Part shown: piece after piece, positions 26,001 through 33,153 of the stretch
Layout: every line of letters begins with the position of its first letter
Numbering within the stretch: position 1 is the stretch's first letter
From: CAYZMS01 sp964479625
GTDB taxonomy: Bacteria > Bacteroidota > Bacteroidia > Chitinophagales > Saprospiraceae
DNA length: 64,000 nt
Direction of reading: 5' to 3'
Assembly (NCBI GenBank): GCA_964479625.1
Contig: CAYZMS010000003.1
Span: forward strand, 62,001-126,000
Made by a program: the position numbers and the translations under genes
Notes under the pieces: model-generated
The model's input: the letters and a program-made list of their open reading frames with translations, nothing else
What the model was told of the DNA's origin: nothing
Database searches by the model: none

Positions 26001-26311
26001 TCTTCCTCCGCAATAATGGATACCTCAGGAGAGACACCGGCTTCATAGGAAAACCGCTGAAGGAGTTTTACACCAAGGCTGTGAACGGTGCCAATGAGCG
26101 CATTGGAGAGCGCTTCCGCCTGCTCCCTTAGCCCATCCTTCAATAAACGGCCGCGAACCCGTTCCTGTAATTCTGCGGCAGCCCGCTGTGTAAAGGTAGT
26201 GGCGATAATTCCCTCGGGGCGTACTCCCTCCTTAAGGAGTCGAACCATCTCGCTGGTGAGGCGATAGGTTTTTCCACTACCTGCTCCTGCTGAAATGATC
26301 TGTAAGTTCAT
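23060..26311 (-). CDS. UvrD/AddA-like helicase with a degenerate C-terminal nuclease-like region
   Basis: The 1083-residue SF1A helicase has Walker A AGAGSGKT near residue 8, TTFTQRAAAELQERV (motif Ia), VDEFQDTSPIQLQLF (motif II), VGDPKQSIYGFRGA (motif III), TYHKSKGLEWPVVI (motif V) and LLYVGITRARDYLIL (motif VI). The order and length match the AddA/RecB-type subunits of double-strand-break resection enzymes. The C-terminal region where a RecB nuclease would sit reads RRFSTMLDLVL...LIIIQQSGYGG (about 1001-1026). An Asp is kept, but the usual Asp-Tyr-Lys is replaced by Gln-Gln-Ser, so nuclease activity is doubtful. It overlaps the upstream gene by ATGA. No AddB-like partner is adjacent. Confidence 0.85.
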   Translation of the reverse strand: MNLQIISAGAGSGKTYRLTSEMVRLLKEGVRPEGIIATTFTQRAAAELQERVRGRLLKDGLREQAEALSNALIGTVHSLGVKLLQRFSYEAGVSPEVSIIAEEDQQILFNQSLSTILTEERVKQMDELCARLSLDKDDYFDWRSEVRKITEIARANAFDRKVLEESKAYSFQSFAPFLAKRGDHPPSWYNQQLGNALQEAIHAIEQNEADSTKATKEALRNLKEQLQKLQQKGKLIWADWARIGKLPIGAKSRDLIEDLQAFANRHDEHPDFHDDIKGFMEKIFDLAALAMGEFQEYKKQRGLIDYTDMEVQVNRLLDHPQVKAVLEDELDLLMVDEFQDTSPIQLQLFLKLSRLASHSVWVGDPKQSIYGFRGAAPELMQAIIQETGGIQPENIQRHSWRSREDLVYISNALFSKAFDQLPEEQIALLPKRRKEVGPESSNKLPEPIEAEDPLFFWQFEYQPDDGQRKRQPAKPWFEQCLADSLADWLENPPFINPKDEKDWRPAQPGDIAILCRSNKNCQDMAEALHRAGLKAAIARNGLLQSPEARLILAALRYLLTNEDSLAVAELLLLGQGMPLAEILEDRLLFLQLHEEQLWKVWGPQFSLSSKLDDLRPQTAELSGAEILDLILDELDLRRIIASFGNPDIRLGNVDQLRLMATQYEEACNRMYSAASLGGFLLWLDTKARTEGDPQSAGISPDAVNVLTYHKSKGLEWPVVICHKLETKLRVNLWGTDIVSKSEKVDLNDVLGNRLLRYWVNPYYKQEKNTPIERRLREDPINGKHQKKALEEENRLLYVGITRARDYLILPAAAEPTRWLNRAWHQGEEDTPTLDVNTPESPFEWKGYWPPVQSKLFTYSTDIPERTPQAGKIEFLLPRSGSEDHPNHYIDLRKEDWSDSFSCQVGPEETYAGPLPIELLQAEEYILGKALKAMITALQADYPAPVKGKIVENALKKFELEGVLNPTVILDRLEQWGQWQSSHFSGFQEMRKYPLFFERDQRRFSTMLDLVLKSEDRLIIIQQSGYGGSNTKAKARELGSWCWMVKQGLQQVFPKTQIRTFIHFPLRAGVLEVETTDENIASQD

Positions 26312-27753
26312 AGTGCACTGGTCTGGAGTTTTTGCGCTTTATGTCGTAGCAATTTAAGCAACATGATGTTGTACTGTAACTTTTGAGAAGCGCTTTCGAT
26401 CTTTTTTATTAGGTTTTCCATTTTTAATTGGAACCCAGCCCTGTCTAAGGCTGCGAATCTTATCTGAACCAGCTCTCGAAAAAGGCGAACAGTGGGTAAG
26501 TAATCAGGGGTGGGGGGCTTTTTATACCGGATCTTTTGTAGAATATTGGTCAATTCCCGTTCGCAAAGTTCCAGATCCTCCCATTGGTAATATATAAAGG
26601 CATAGATGATCCGACCGTAAAACTGTTCGGATAGGCCTCGTTGCTGGAGGTCTTGCGGCAGTAGGTTATGGGCGGCATCAGTGTTTTGCAAAAACAAATG
26701 AGCCAGGGCCGTGTTGAACCAAAAGACGAATTCCACGACCGGGCTTTGCAGTATTTCTTTTTCATATCGCTCGAAGAGTTTGACCATCCTTTTGAATTGA
26801 TCCAGTGCCAGCAGATTGGAGGAAATATTAAAAAGGACATCCATTTGCAGCAGCTCCCTTTTTCGTTCCATTTGCAAGAGCACTTCTCCGTAATATTGGT
26901 CAGCTTCAGGAAATCGTCGAAGTAAAAAATACTCCAGGCCGATCATTGCATGTAGTCTTAGAAAGAGGCGGCTTTCTTCATCGGGGTGACGAATACAATT
27001 GGGATGCAGGGAGATCAAGGTTTGCAGGGTGGCGATCTTCTCTTCTCCAGACTGATAATATGACTGATGCAATAGCTCGAGGTAGCGCAGATGTGGAGGT
27101 AGAGGTGTTGGAGGAGCTATCTGCTCCGGGGCTTTTATTTCCTCCAGGTATTGGGCCTTTTTTTCCGGAAAGGCCCTCATCAATACCCAGTTGGTGAACC
27201 ACAATTCTCTGGTAAATTGATAACGGCGTTCTCGTTCTGCAAACTGATGTTGCTGGAATGCCTCTGCCAATAGGTCTCTTATTGGTAGAAATTCTTTGGG
27301 TTTTACTTCCTGATGCGCTCGGCGGAATTCTACATACAAGAGAATCAGATCTGCGATATGCTGGTGTTGTTGTTGATTTTTTGCCGTTCGAAGGTATTGT
27401 TTCAAGGTTTTTTCAAAAAGCTCAAAGGCATGTCTAACTAATAAGGATCGCAAAACCGCCATTTGAAAATGGTGGTCTTCCTTCTGCAAGAGAGCGTCCG
27501 TTTGGGTCTTAGCGAGCTGGTGTTCCAGGTATTTGCTCAAACCGCTGACCTTATTTCGGATCAAGTAATCTTCCTTTTTGCTGTAGGGGCGTTTGTGCAA
27601 GCTTTCGAAAAGTTGCTTTTTATCGGGCGTTTCTTCTTTTTTTAATTGATCCAGCAAAAAAAGGTAATCCTCTTTTTGATCCTGTCGGAGTGCAAATTGG
27701 ATTTCTTCAATTTCTTCAGCACTGAAGGAATTTATTAAGTGTTTGATTTTCAA
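26308..27753 (-). CDS. Uncharacterised helical-repeat protein coupled to the helicase gene
   Basis: I do not recognise this 481-residue protein. It is entirely helical and charged, begins with IKHLINSFSAEEIEEIQFAL, and has repeating helix pairs in the second half (RRFPEADQYYGEVLLQM, LALDQFKRMVKLFERYEKEI, FYGRIIYAFIYYQWEDLELCEREL) that look like degenerate TPR/HEAT-type repeats. It has no signal peptide or catalytic motif. The start is a TTG (27751-27753) preceded by a hairpin (AGGTTTTT 27770-27777 with AAAAACCT 27787-27794). Its TGA overlaps the ATG of the helicase gene, so the pair is translationally coupled and the protein may act with the helicase as a scaffold. That role is inference only. 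Confidence 0.65.
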   Translation of the reverse strand: MKIKHLINSFSAEEIEEIQFALRQDQKEDYLFLLDQLKKEETPDKKQLFESLHKRPYSKKEDYLIRNKVSGLSKYLEHQLAKTQTDALLQKEDHHFQMAVLRSLLVRHAFELFEKTLKQYLRTAKNQQQHQHIADLILLYVEFRRAHQEVKPKEFLPIRDLLAEAFQQHQFAERERRYQFTRELWFTNWVLMRAFPEKKAQYLEEIKAPEQIAPPTPLPPHLRYLELLHQSYYQSGEEKIATLQTLISLHPNCIRHPDEESRLFLRLHAMIGLEYFLLRRFPEADQYYGEVLLQMERKRELLQMDVLFNISSNLLALDQFKRMVKLFERYEKEILQSPVVEFVFWFNTALAHLFLQNTDAAHNLLPQDLQQRGLSEQFYGRIIYAFIYYQWEDLELCERELTNILQKIRYKKPPTPDYLPTVRLFRELVQIRFAALDRAGFQLKMENLIKKIESASQKLQYNIMLLKLLRHKAQKLQTSAL

Positions 27754-27883
27754 AGCTATAGAAGAGTTAAGGTTTTTCAGTTGGCTAAAAACCTGTCGTG
27801 CAAGCTCAAAAAGTCAATTTTCAACTGCTTATGAGACCGGGTAATTTAGTGATCAGAAATTAACAACAAAAAATACAAAACCC

Positions 27884-28330
27884 ATGGATTTGAAAAAGTT
27901 CCTTTCTGCGACATTGGCTTTTAGTTTTATTTCCATCTGCTCTTTTGGGCAATTAAGTGACGTTGATCTTCTTGTTTATCACCATCCTTCTGGGGTAGCA
28001 TCTCCGGCTAAGCAAGCAGAACCGTTGACCTATCAGGCCCCAGCAGCCTATGCATTCGGAGAAGCAGCAATGCTGGCGGCTTTAAAAGAGAAGCTGGAAT
28101 ACCCCGCTCTTGCAATAGAGAACGGTCGGGAGGGAATGGTTGTACTAAAGGCCGTTATTGACCGAAGCGGTCAACTGGCAGAAGTTGCCGTTTTAAAAGG
28201 TCTCGGTCTTGGCTGTGATGAAGCCGCTATTCATGCCGTTAACCAATTGAAAAACTGGACACCAGCCATACAGGGTACAAATGCTGTACCCGGTGCTCTG
28301 ATAATTCCGGTTAAATTTAGATTACGTTAG
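27884..28330 (+). CDS. TonB C-terminal domain protein (secreted)
   Basis: The 148-residue protein has a signal peptide (LSATLAFSFISICSFG, cut before QLSDVD) and a C-terminal TonB-like domain (about 68-148): ALKEKLEYPALAIENGREGMVVLKAVIDRSGQLAEVAVLKGLGLGCDEAAIHAVNQL. The domain normally links the inner-membrane proton motive force to outer-membrane receptors. This copy has no N-terminal membrane anchor or proline-rich spacer, so it is a periplasmic stand-alone TonB domain, a type frequent in Bacteroidota with unclear function. It ends before a clear terminator. Confidence 0.82.
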   Translation: MDLKKFLSATLAFSFISICSFGQLSDVDLLVYHHPSGVASPAKQAEPLTYQAPAAYAFGEAAMLAALKEKLEYPALAIENGREGMVVLKAVIDRSGQLAEVAVLKGLGLGCDEAAIHAVNQLKNWTPAIQGTNAVPGALIIPVKFRLR

Positions 28331-28344
28331 TTTGAAGTAATTCT

Positions 28345-28380
28345 GCAGCGTTCCTGAGGAACGCTGCTCTTCATTTTTTT
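28345..28380 (+). terminator. Rho-independent terminator after the TonB-domain gene
   Basis: A perfect 10-bp stem, GCAGCGTTCC (28345-28354) with GGAACGCTGC (28358-28367), has a TGA loop; TCTTCA and seven T (28374-28380) follow. The tail overlaps the last codons of the convergent gene at 28371. The hairpin may also slow transcription from the other side, but no U-tract exists there. Confidence 0.75.
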
Positions 28381-28877
28381 CGGTAAGTCCTATCAAAAAT
28401 GACTTTCCAGGAATCTCCTTCAGTTGAAGACTGGCGCCAGACCTGCCGAACGGACCCATCATCCTGGTTTGGCGTATAAGTCAGGTCGAAAAGTATTTCC
28501 TGCCCATTCTTTCCTACTGTTGTTCCCTTTAAGACCATTGCGTGGTTCTGGATTTTCCCTTTGAAATGATAAGTAGCTCCGCTCTGATCCACCCAAATCT
28601 GATTCCAGGAAGAATCAACAGGATTATAAGTATTAAAGCTTTTACCTGCAAATCCGCCGGCCCCTTTCCAGTGTTCTTCTATCACACAGCCTTTCATGGA
28701 GCGGGTAATCATATTGTACCCCACAATGGGATCTACCTGGATATCATATACATTCCAGTCTCCCAGCCAGAAATCAAATTCAGCATGTTTTTGGGTTGCA
28801 CAAGGGGATTGTGCGAAAATACCAAAGGGTAACAGGAACAAACTTAAGGTGAATAGGAGTTGTATAGTGACCTTATT
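28371..28877 (-). CDS. Secreted DUF1579-like (lipocalin-type) protein with apparently lost start codon
   Basis: The mature part (FDFWLGDWNVYD, GAGGFAGKSFNTYNPVDSSWNQIWVDQ, VRQVWRQSSTEGDSWKVIFDRTYRK) looks like the small beta-barrel proteins of the DUF1579/calycin type; the function is unknown. The open frame extends from the stop at 28371 to 28877. The upstream part encodes a perfect signal peptide, KVTIQLLFTLSLFLLPFGIFAQ, yet no ATG, GTG or TTG precedes it. The only in-frame candidate is TTG 28841, which would leave an 11-residue remnant. The bases here read AAATAAGGTC on the minus strand; one added G would give ATGAAGGTC and a normal start. I report the whole frame. Either a one-base deletion or a non-AUG start is implied. 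Confidence 0.65.
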   Translation of the reverse strand, partial: NKVTIQLLFTLSLFLLPFGIFAQSPCATQKHAEFDFWLGDWNVYDIQVDPIVGYNMITRSMKGCVIEEHWKGAGGFAGKSFNTYNPVDSSWNQIWVDQSGATYHFKGKIQNHAMVLKGTTVGKNGQEILFDLTYTPNQDDGSVRQVWRQSSTEGDSWKVIFDRTYRKK

Positions 28878-28955
28878 TTAGTATCTTTTAATCCAGTTCA
28901 TATACTTTCAATTTATGGCAGTTTTTAAATTGGTACGAATTAACAATACATAGTT

Positions 28956-29198
28956 ATGGCAAGACAGCTTACTATTTTGGTGTTAATGATCCTTTTTTCC
29001 CTTGCTTGGGCATGCAGTAAAAAAACCAGCATGGGGAATATGTCGGATTGTATTAACAAGGCCCAGATCAACCCCGATGCGGTGTGTACCATGGAGTACA
29101 AGCCCGTTTGTGGCTGCAATGAGAAGACCTATTCCAATTCCTGTATGGCTTTCAATGCCGGAGTAATGGAATGGAAAGAGGGGGCCTGTCCGGAATAA
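28956..29198 (+). CDS. Kazal-type protease inhibitor lipoprotein
   Basis: The 80-residue precursor has a lipoprotein signal (LAWAC, Cys20) and one Kazal domain spanning about residues 32-78. Six cysteines are present in the Kazal order: DCINKA, VCTMEYKPVCGCNEKTYSNSC and EGAC, with the diagnostic Cys-Gly-x-[Asp/Asn]-x-x-Thr-Tyr-x-Asn-x-Cys core. Kazal domains inhibit serine proteases by inserting a loop into the active site. As a lipoprotein it would face the periplasm or the cell surface and could protect the cell from its own or foreign proteases. It is transcribed alone. Confidence 0.88.
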   Translation: MARQLTILVLMILFSLAWACSKKTSMGNMSDCINKAQINPDAVCTMEYKPVCGCNEKTYSNSCMAFNAGVMEWKEGACPE

Positions 29199-29212
29199 TA
29201 CTTTCGGAACGC

Positions 29213-30883
29213 TTAAACCTCGCTTAAATACTCGTGTACCAGTTTAATGGACATGGCACCTTCGCCCACAGCGGAGGCAACTCTATTCATTGCTCCTGCC
29301 CGAACATCGCCTGCGGCAAATACCCCTGGAATACTGGTTTCCAAAAGGTAAGGCTCCCTGTCGAGTTTCCAATGCTTAGGGAAATCCGCGTTGAGCATTA
29401 AATCCCGACCGGTTTCAATAAACCCACGTTGATTCCGGATGACCTTATCCCTTAACCAATCGGTATATGGCCTTGCTCCAATAAATATGAAAAGGGCATC
29501 GGCAGGTACTGCTTCCTTTATCCCCGTATCGAGGTTCTCGATTACAATTTCCTCCAAATGCCCGTTCCCCCGGGCTTCTACTACTTGTTGTCGCCCGGCC
29601 ACCTCAATATTTTCAATTTGATTGATTTGGTCAATCAGGTAAGCAGACATAGAGCTGCTAAGGTCTGTTTTACGAATAAGGATGGTAACCTTTTCGGCGA
29701 AATTGGATAAATAAACTGCTCCCTGACCGGCAGAATTACCTCCCCCTACAATAAAGACTTGCTTGTTGATACAACTATTTGCCTCGGTAGTAGCAGCACC
29801 ATAATAGACTCCGGCACCTGAAAAATCATCTGCACCCTTGGCCGGTAGGCGCCGGTAATCTACGCCAGTGGTAATTACTACAGCTTTCGTGTTGATACTA
29901 TTGCCGTCTTTTAAATGGAGGGTTTTATAGTTACCCTTTAGTTCAATATCACATACCTCCAGAGGGGATAAGAATTCAATACCAAATCGGGTAGCCTGAG
30001 TAATCGCCCTACGGCTTAGGTCGGCACCACTTAAGCCAGAAGGAAAACCTAGGTAATTTTCAATTCTGGAACTTGTTCCGGCTTGCCCTCCGGGTGCCCT
30101 TCGTTCTATCAAAAGGGTTTTGAGGCCTTCAGAACCGCCATAAACCCCGGCAGCTAAACCAGCAGGGCCAGCTCCGATAATGGTAACATCATACAGCTCA
30201 TTTTTAACAGTGGGGTTTAACCCCACTCGTTCCGCCAGATCTTTAAGGGTCGGCTGGCTCAAAAAACTGCCGTCTTCGAATATTACAAGAGGAAGGTTTA
30301 CAGCTTGTAAATCAAATGACTTTAAAAGATGGGCGCCCTCTGGGTTTGACTCAAAGTCGACCCATTGGTAAGGCCTTAGGTTACCGGCCAAAAAATCTTT
30401 AATCTCATGGGATTGTGGTGCATATTGGTATCCTATCACCCGAATGCCCCGGAAAGTAGGCCGATAGGATCCCTTCCACTCTTCCAGGAAATCAGTTACC
30501 ACCGGAAAAAGCTTCTCCTTTGGTGGGTCCCAGGGCTTGTTGAGATAGTAATCCAACTCTACCTCATTTATAGCCTTTATAGCTGCATCAATGTCTGAAT
30601 AGGCTGTCAAAAGAATTCGTTTGGCTTCCGGGTAAATTTTCCGGGCCTGAACAAGAAAATCAACACCCAGCATTTCAGGCATGCGCTGGTCAGATAGAAA
30701 TAGTGCTACCTCTTCCCCTTTCTGTTTTAGGGCTTTTAGCGTTTCCAAGGCTTCACTGGCAGATTCGGTACTAATGATGCGATATTCCGACTTGTATTCC
30801 GAACGAAGGTCGGAACGGATGGATCGCAGCACCTGGCGATCATCGTCTATGGAAAAGATAATTGGTTTTTTTTCGTCTGACAT
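29213..30883 (-). CDS. Response regulator fused to a glutaredoxin-like and a thioredoxin-reductase-like flavoprotein
   Basis: The 556-residue protein has three parts. Residues 1-130 are a receiver domain: acidic Asp13-15, phosphoacceptor Asp65 in LSDQRMP, Thr93 and Lys116. Residues about 145-222 (RVIGYQYAPQSHEIKDFL ... LPLVIFEDGSFLSQPTLKDLAE) read like a thioredoxin/glutaredoxin fold with Ser-His where a Cys pair would be. Residues 230-556 follow thioredoxin reductase: GAGPAG (237-242), the NADPH motif VGGGNSAGQGA and AAGDVRAG. The TrxR redox site, normally CAxC, is GAATTEA here, and the protein has only two cysteines (311 and 371). The start at ATG 30883 precedes the receiver. It lies 22 bases after the kinase gene and is its probable phosphorelay partner. 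A sensor or NADPH-oxidase-like role is inferred. Confidence 0.88.
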   Translation of the reverse strand: MSDEKKPIIFSIDDDRQVLRSIRSDLRSEYKSEYRIISTESASEALETLKALKQKGEEVALFLSDQRMPEMLGVDFLVQARKIYPEAKRILLTAYSDIDAAIKAINEVELDYYLNKPWDPPKEKLFPVVTDFLEEWKGSYRPTFRGIRVIGYQYAPQSHEIKDFLAGNLRPYQWVDFESNPEGAHLLKSFDLQAVNLPLVIFEDGSFLSQPTLKDLAERVGLNPTVKNELYDVTIIGAGPAGLAAGVYGGSEGLKTLLIERRAPGGQAGTSSRIENYLGFPSGLSGADLSRRAITQATRFGIEFLSPLEVCDIELKGNYKTLHLKDGNSINTKAVVITTGVDYRRLPAKGADDFSGAGVYYGAATTEANSCINKQVFIVGGGNSAGQGAVYLSNFAEKVTILIRKTDLSSSMSAYLIDQINQIENIEVAGRQQVVEARGNGHLEEIVIENLDTGIKEAVPADALFIFIGARPYTDWLRDKVIRNQRGFIETGRDLMLNADFPKHWKLDREPYLLETSIPGVFAAGDVRAGAMNRVASAVGEGAMSIKLVHEYLSEV

Positions 30884-30905
30884 GGGTAAGCTATATGAAA
30901 GTTGG

Positions 30906-32312
30906 TTAAAGGGTACCTGGAAACTGTATGGTAAAAGTCGTGGCACCCGGTTTAGACTTGACCTTGATATCGGCTTTGTGCCGGTCAACTATGCGTTTGG
31001 AGATCTCCAGGCCTATCCCGGTTCCTTCTCCCATGGGCTTTATGGTGAAAAAGGGTTCGAAAATTCGGCTAAGGTGCTCCTCTGGAATACCTACACCGTT
31101 ATCGGTAATGGTAACCACCACAAAATCCCTGTCTTTAAAAGCTTTTACCTCCAGGCGCCCATTTTGTTCCATGGCGTCAATGGCATTAACGATAAGATTG
31201 GTCCACAATTGATTGAGCTCGGCCGGAAAGGCTTGAATGGAAGGCAGATCCTCTTGGTAATCTCGCTCGACCTGGATATTTTTTTTCTTCAATTTGAATT
31301 TCAACAGGGTCAGGGTAGAGTCCAGTCCAGTTAGGAGGTCAATGGATTCCATACTAGCCCCTCTGTCCATATAGGAATAGGCTTTAATGGACTGGACAAG
31401 TTTTGCGATCCGATCCGCTGATTCGCGCAACTCCTGTACTAATAACTCAAGGCTGAGGGTGCTTTCGATCCACCAGAGGATGGCAGAAAGGCTTCGCTCA
31501 TCGATGATCTCATAAATATGGTCCAACTCTTGGGGCGTCAGGTTAAATTCAACGAAGGTCTCCGCCATGTCATCTTCTTCTATGCCATGGTCTTCTAGCC
31601 AATCGATCAGTTCATCGAAGGCGTCCTCGCGTTCCATTAAAGGCCGGTTTTGCTGCCGGCCCTGATCGATCTTTTTAAATAAGATGTCATTGACCTGATC
31701 CGTCTTTTCAGGGGTAATGGGCATAGTGATCACCGCCTTGAATTTTTCGGGGCTCATGTGGATCTTATTGTAAAGTGCTTCAGCGGAACGCACCATAGCT
31801 GAAGCAGGATTGTTAAGCTCATGAGCAAGCCCAGCTGACATTTTCCCCAGAGACATCAATTTTTCCGTTTGGTACTTCAATTGGGAAAACTCCCGGATCC
31901 GATTAGACATCAAGCCCACCAGGTTTTGGACTAAAGCATAGGATACTTCTACCATTTCAGGAAAATAGGACCGGTGTAGTTCGAGGATATAACAATCTTC
32001 GCTGATTACTCCATAAGTCCCTGTTTTTTCCATTCTCGAGAAAGGGAGTACTCCGGTCACATACCCGGCTTCATAAAAATTTAATTCACGGGTCTCGCCA
32101 CCTCTAATTACCCGTATAGCAAACTTACCCTGGAGAATGATTTGCATGTGATCGATGGGATCTCCTGGCTGGAAGAGGTATTCATCACTGGGGTACCGGG
32201 TATATTGCGATTTTTCGATCAACCAGTTTAAGGCTGAGTCGTCTATGTCGGAAAAGGCTGTAAACGACTTAAGCCGAGGGAGTAGATCAGGTGTTTTTTC
32301 GAGAATTTCCAT
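30906..32312 (-). CDS. Soluble cyclic-nucleotide-domain histidine kinase
   Basis: The 468-residue protein has no membrane segment. Residues about 15-135 form a Crp-like cyclic-nucleotide-binding domain (YLFQPGDPIDHMQIILQGKFAIRV). Then comes a HisKA-like helix with the phosphoacceptor His164 in SAGLAHELNNPASAMV, a long helical insert (about 180-300), and the HATPase domain: Asn372/Asn376 in LWTNLIVNAIDAM, DNGVGIP (404-410) and GEGTGIGL (428-435). Similar kinases (NtrY-like cytosolic with cNMP domain) are often found next to FAD-dependent response regulators. The downstream gene is exactly that, 22 bases away. The ligand of the cNMP domain is unknown. Confidence 0.9.
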   Translation of the reverse strand: MEILEKTPDLLPRLKSFTAFSDIDDSALNWLIEKSQYTRYPSDEYLFQPGDPIDHMQIILQGKFAIRVIRGGETRELNFYEAGYVTGVLPFSRMEKTGTYGVISEDCYILELHRSYFPEMVEVSYALVQNLVGLMSNRIREFSQLKYQTEKLMSLGKMSAGLAHELNNPASAMVRSAEALYNKIHMSPEKFKAVITMPITPEKTDQVNDILFKKIDQGRQQNRPLMEREDAFDELIDWLEDHGIEEDDMAETFVEFNLTPQELDHIYEIIDERSLSAILWWIESTLSLELLVQELRESADRIAKLVQSIKAYSYMDRGASMESIDLLTGLDSTLTLLKFKLKKKNIQVERDYQEDLPSIQAFPAELNQLWTNLIVNAIDAMEQNGRLEVKAFKDRDFVVVTITDNGVGIPEEHLSRIFEPFFTIKPMGEGTGIGLEISKRIVDRHKADIKVKSKPGATTFTIQFPGTL

Positions 32313-32533
32313 AGCGAGAACATGGGTTGAAGAAGGTAGGTGGTTACGATCGTCTTTTTCGGTATACCCCTACCATGCACTTACTTTTATCCAACTATAA
32401 TAGAATGCCGGGCAGGGCTCCTTAGTTCAATTCTTAAAACCTCCCGAGCTGCCTTCCAAAATCGGCAAAGGTGTAAAAGGAGAGAGCCCCGCTAACAAAT
32501 CACGGGACTCTCGATGCTAAACCCCAGTATTCT

Positions 32534-32572
32534 CAAAACCTAATTTGTGATCTTAGCAGAAATTAGGTTTTG
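32534..32572 (-). terminator. 13-bp hairpin just after ssb
   Basis: CAAAACCTAATTT (32534-32546) is the exact complement of AAATTAGGTTTTG (32560-32572), with a 13-base loop. It begins immediately after the ssb stop codon. The U-tract is only the TTTT within the stem, so it may stabilise the 3' end rather than terminate efficiently. A second hairpin, GAGAG-x-CCCG with CGGG-x-CTCTC, lies further on at 32482-32512. Confidence 0.5.
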
Positions 32573-32920
32573 TCAGGCTGCCCGCTGATCCTTTGGCTTT
32601 CCGTCAATGAAAGTGAATTCATTGATCAGGATGCTCGTATTGGAGCGCGTTTTACCTTGATCATCTTTATATTTTCGATAGGTCACTTTACCCATGATCG
32701 CCAGTTGATTACCCTTGACAAGGTATTGGCTGAGCGTTTCTGCTTTTTTCCCGAAGGCAATACAGTTGTGCCATTCAGTGTTTTCGATCCGCTCACCGCG
32801 GTCGTTTACATAATACTCACTGGTTGCCAAGCGGATTTTAGTCATGTTTTTTCCATCCTTGGTCTCAATTACTTCAGGATCCATGCCCAGGCGTCCAATT
32901 AGGTTGATACGATTTCTCAT
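32573..32920 (-). CDS. ssb: Single-stranded DNA-binding protein, short form
   Basis: The 115-residue protein is an OB-fold SSB: MRNRINLIGRLGMDPEVIE, then MTKIRLATSEYY, ENTEWHNCIAFGKKAETLSQYLVKGNQLAIMGKV and a closing strand INEFTFI. SSB coats single-stranded DNA in replication and repair. This copy ends right after the OB fold at KPKDQRAA and lacks the flexible linker and acidic tip (usually ending Asp-Asp-x-Pro-Phe) that recruits partner proteins. It is therefore probably a secondary SSB, perhaps for recombination or uptake. It is transcribed alone and followed by a long hairpin. Confidence 0.85.
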   Translation of the reverse strand: MRNRINLIGRLGMDPEVIETKDGKNMTKIRLATSEYYVNDRGERIENTEWHNCIAFGKKAETLSQYLVKGNQLAIMGKVTYRKYKDDQGKTRSNTSILINEFTFIDGKPKDQRAA

Positions 32921-33099
32921 TGTGATTCAGTTTTAAATACGTTTGTTAATAGGTTAAAAATCACAGCGCTGCATAAACAAAAGATCGGCAATCGATCTGC
33001 AACAAAGATGAGGGCAGGAGGGCGGAATAGTCGTAGATTATACGTGTACTTGCGTTTATAAACGTTTAATTTTTTTGAAACGATTATAGCCCAAATGAC

Positions 33100-33133
33100 A
33101 AAGGGTTGTACAGCTATTGCCGTACAACCCTTT
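33100..33133 (-). terminator. Hairpin terminator after cysN
   Basis: A perfect 12-bp stem, AAAGGGTTGTAC (33100-33111) with GTACAACCCTTT (33122-33133), has a 10-base loop. It lies 20 bases past the cysN stop. The following minus-strand bases (GTCATTT) are only weakly U-rich. Nothing else is recognised between cysN and ssb. Confidence 0.55.
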
Positions 33134-33153
33134 ACAGACTTGAAGTACTTAAT

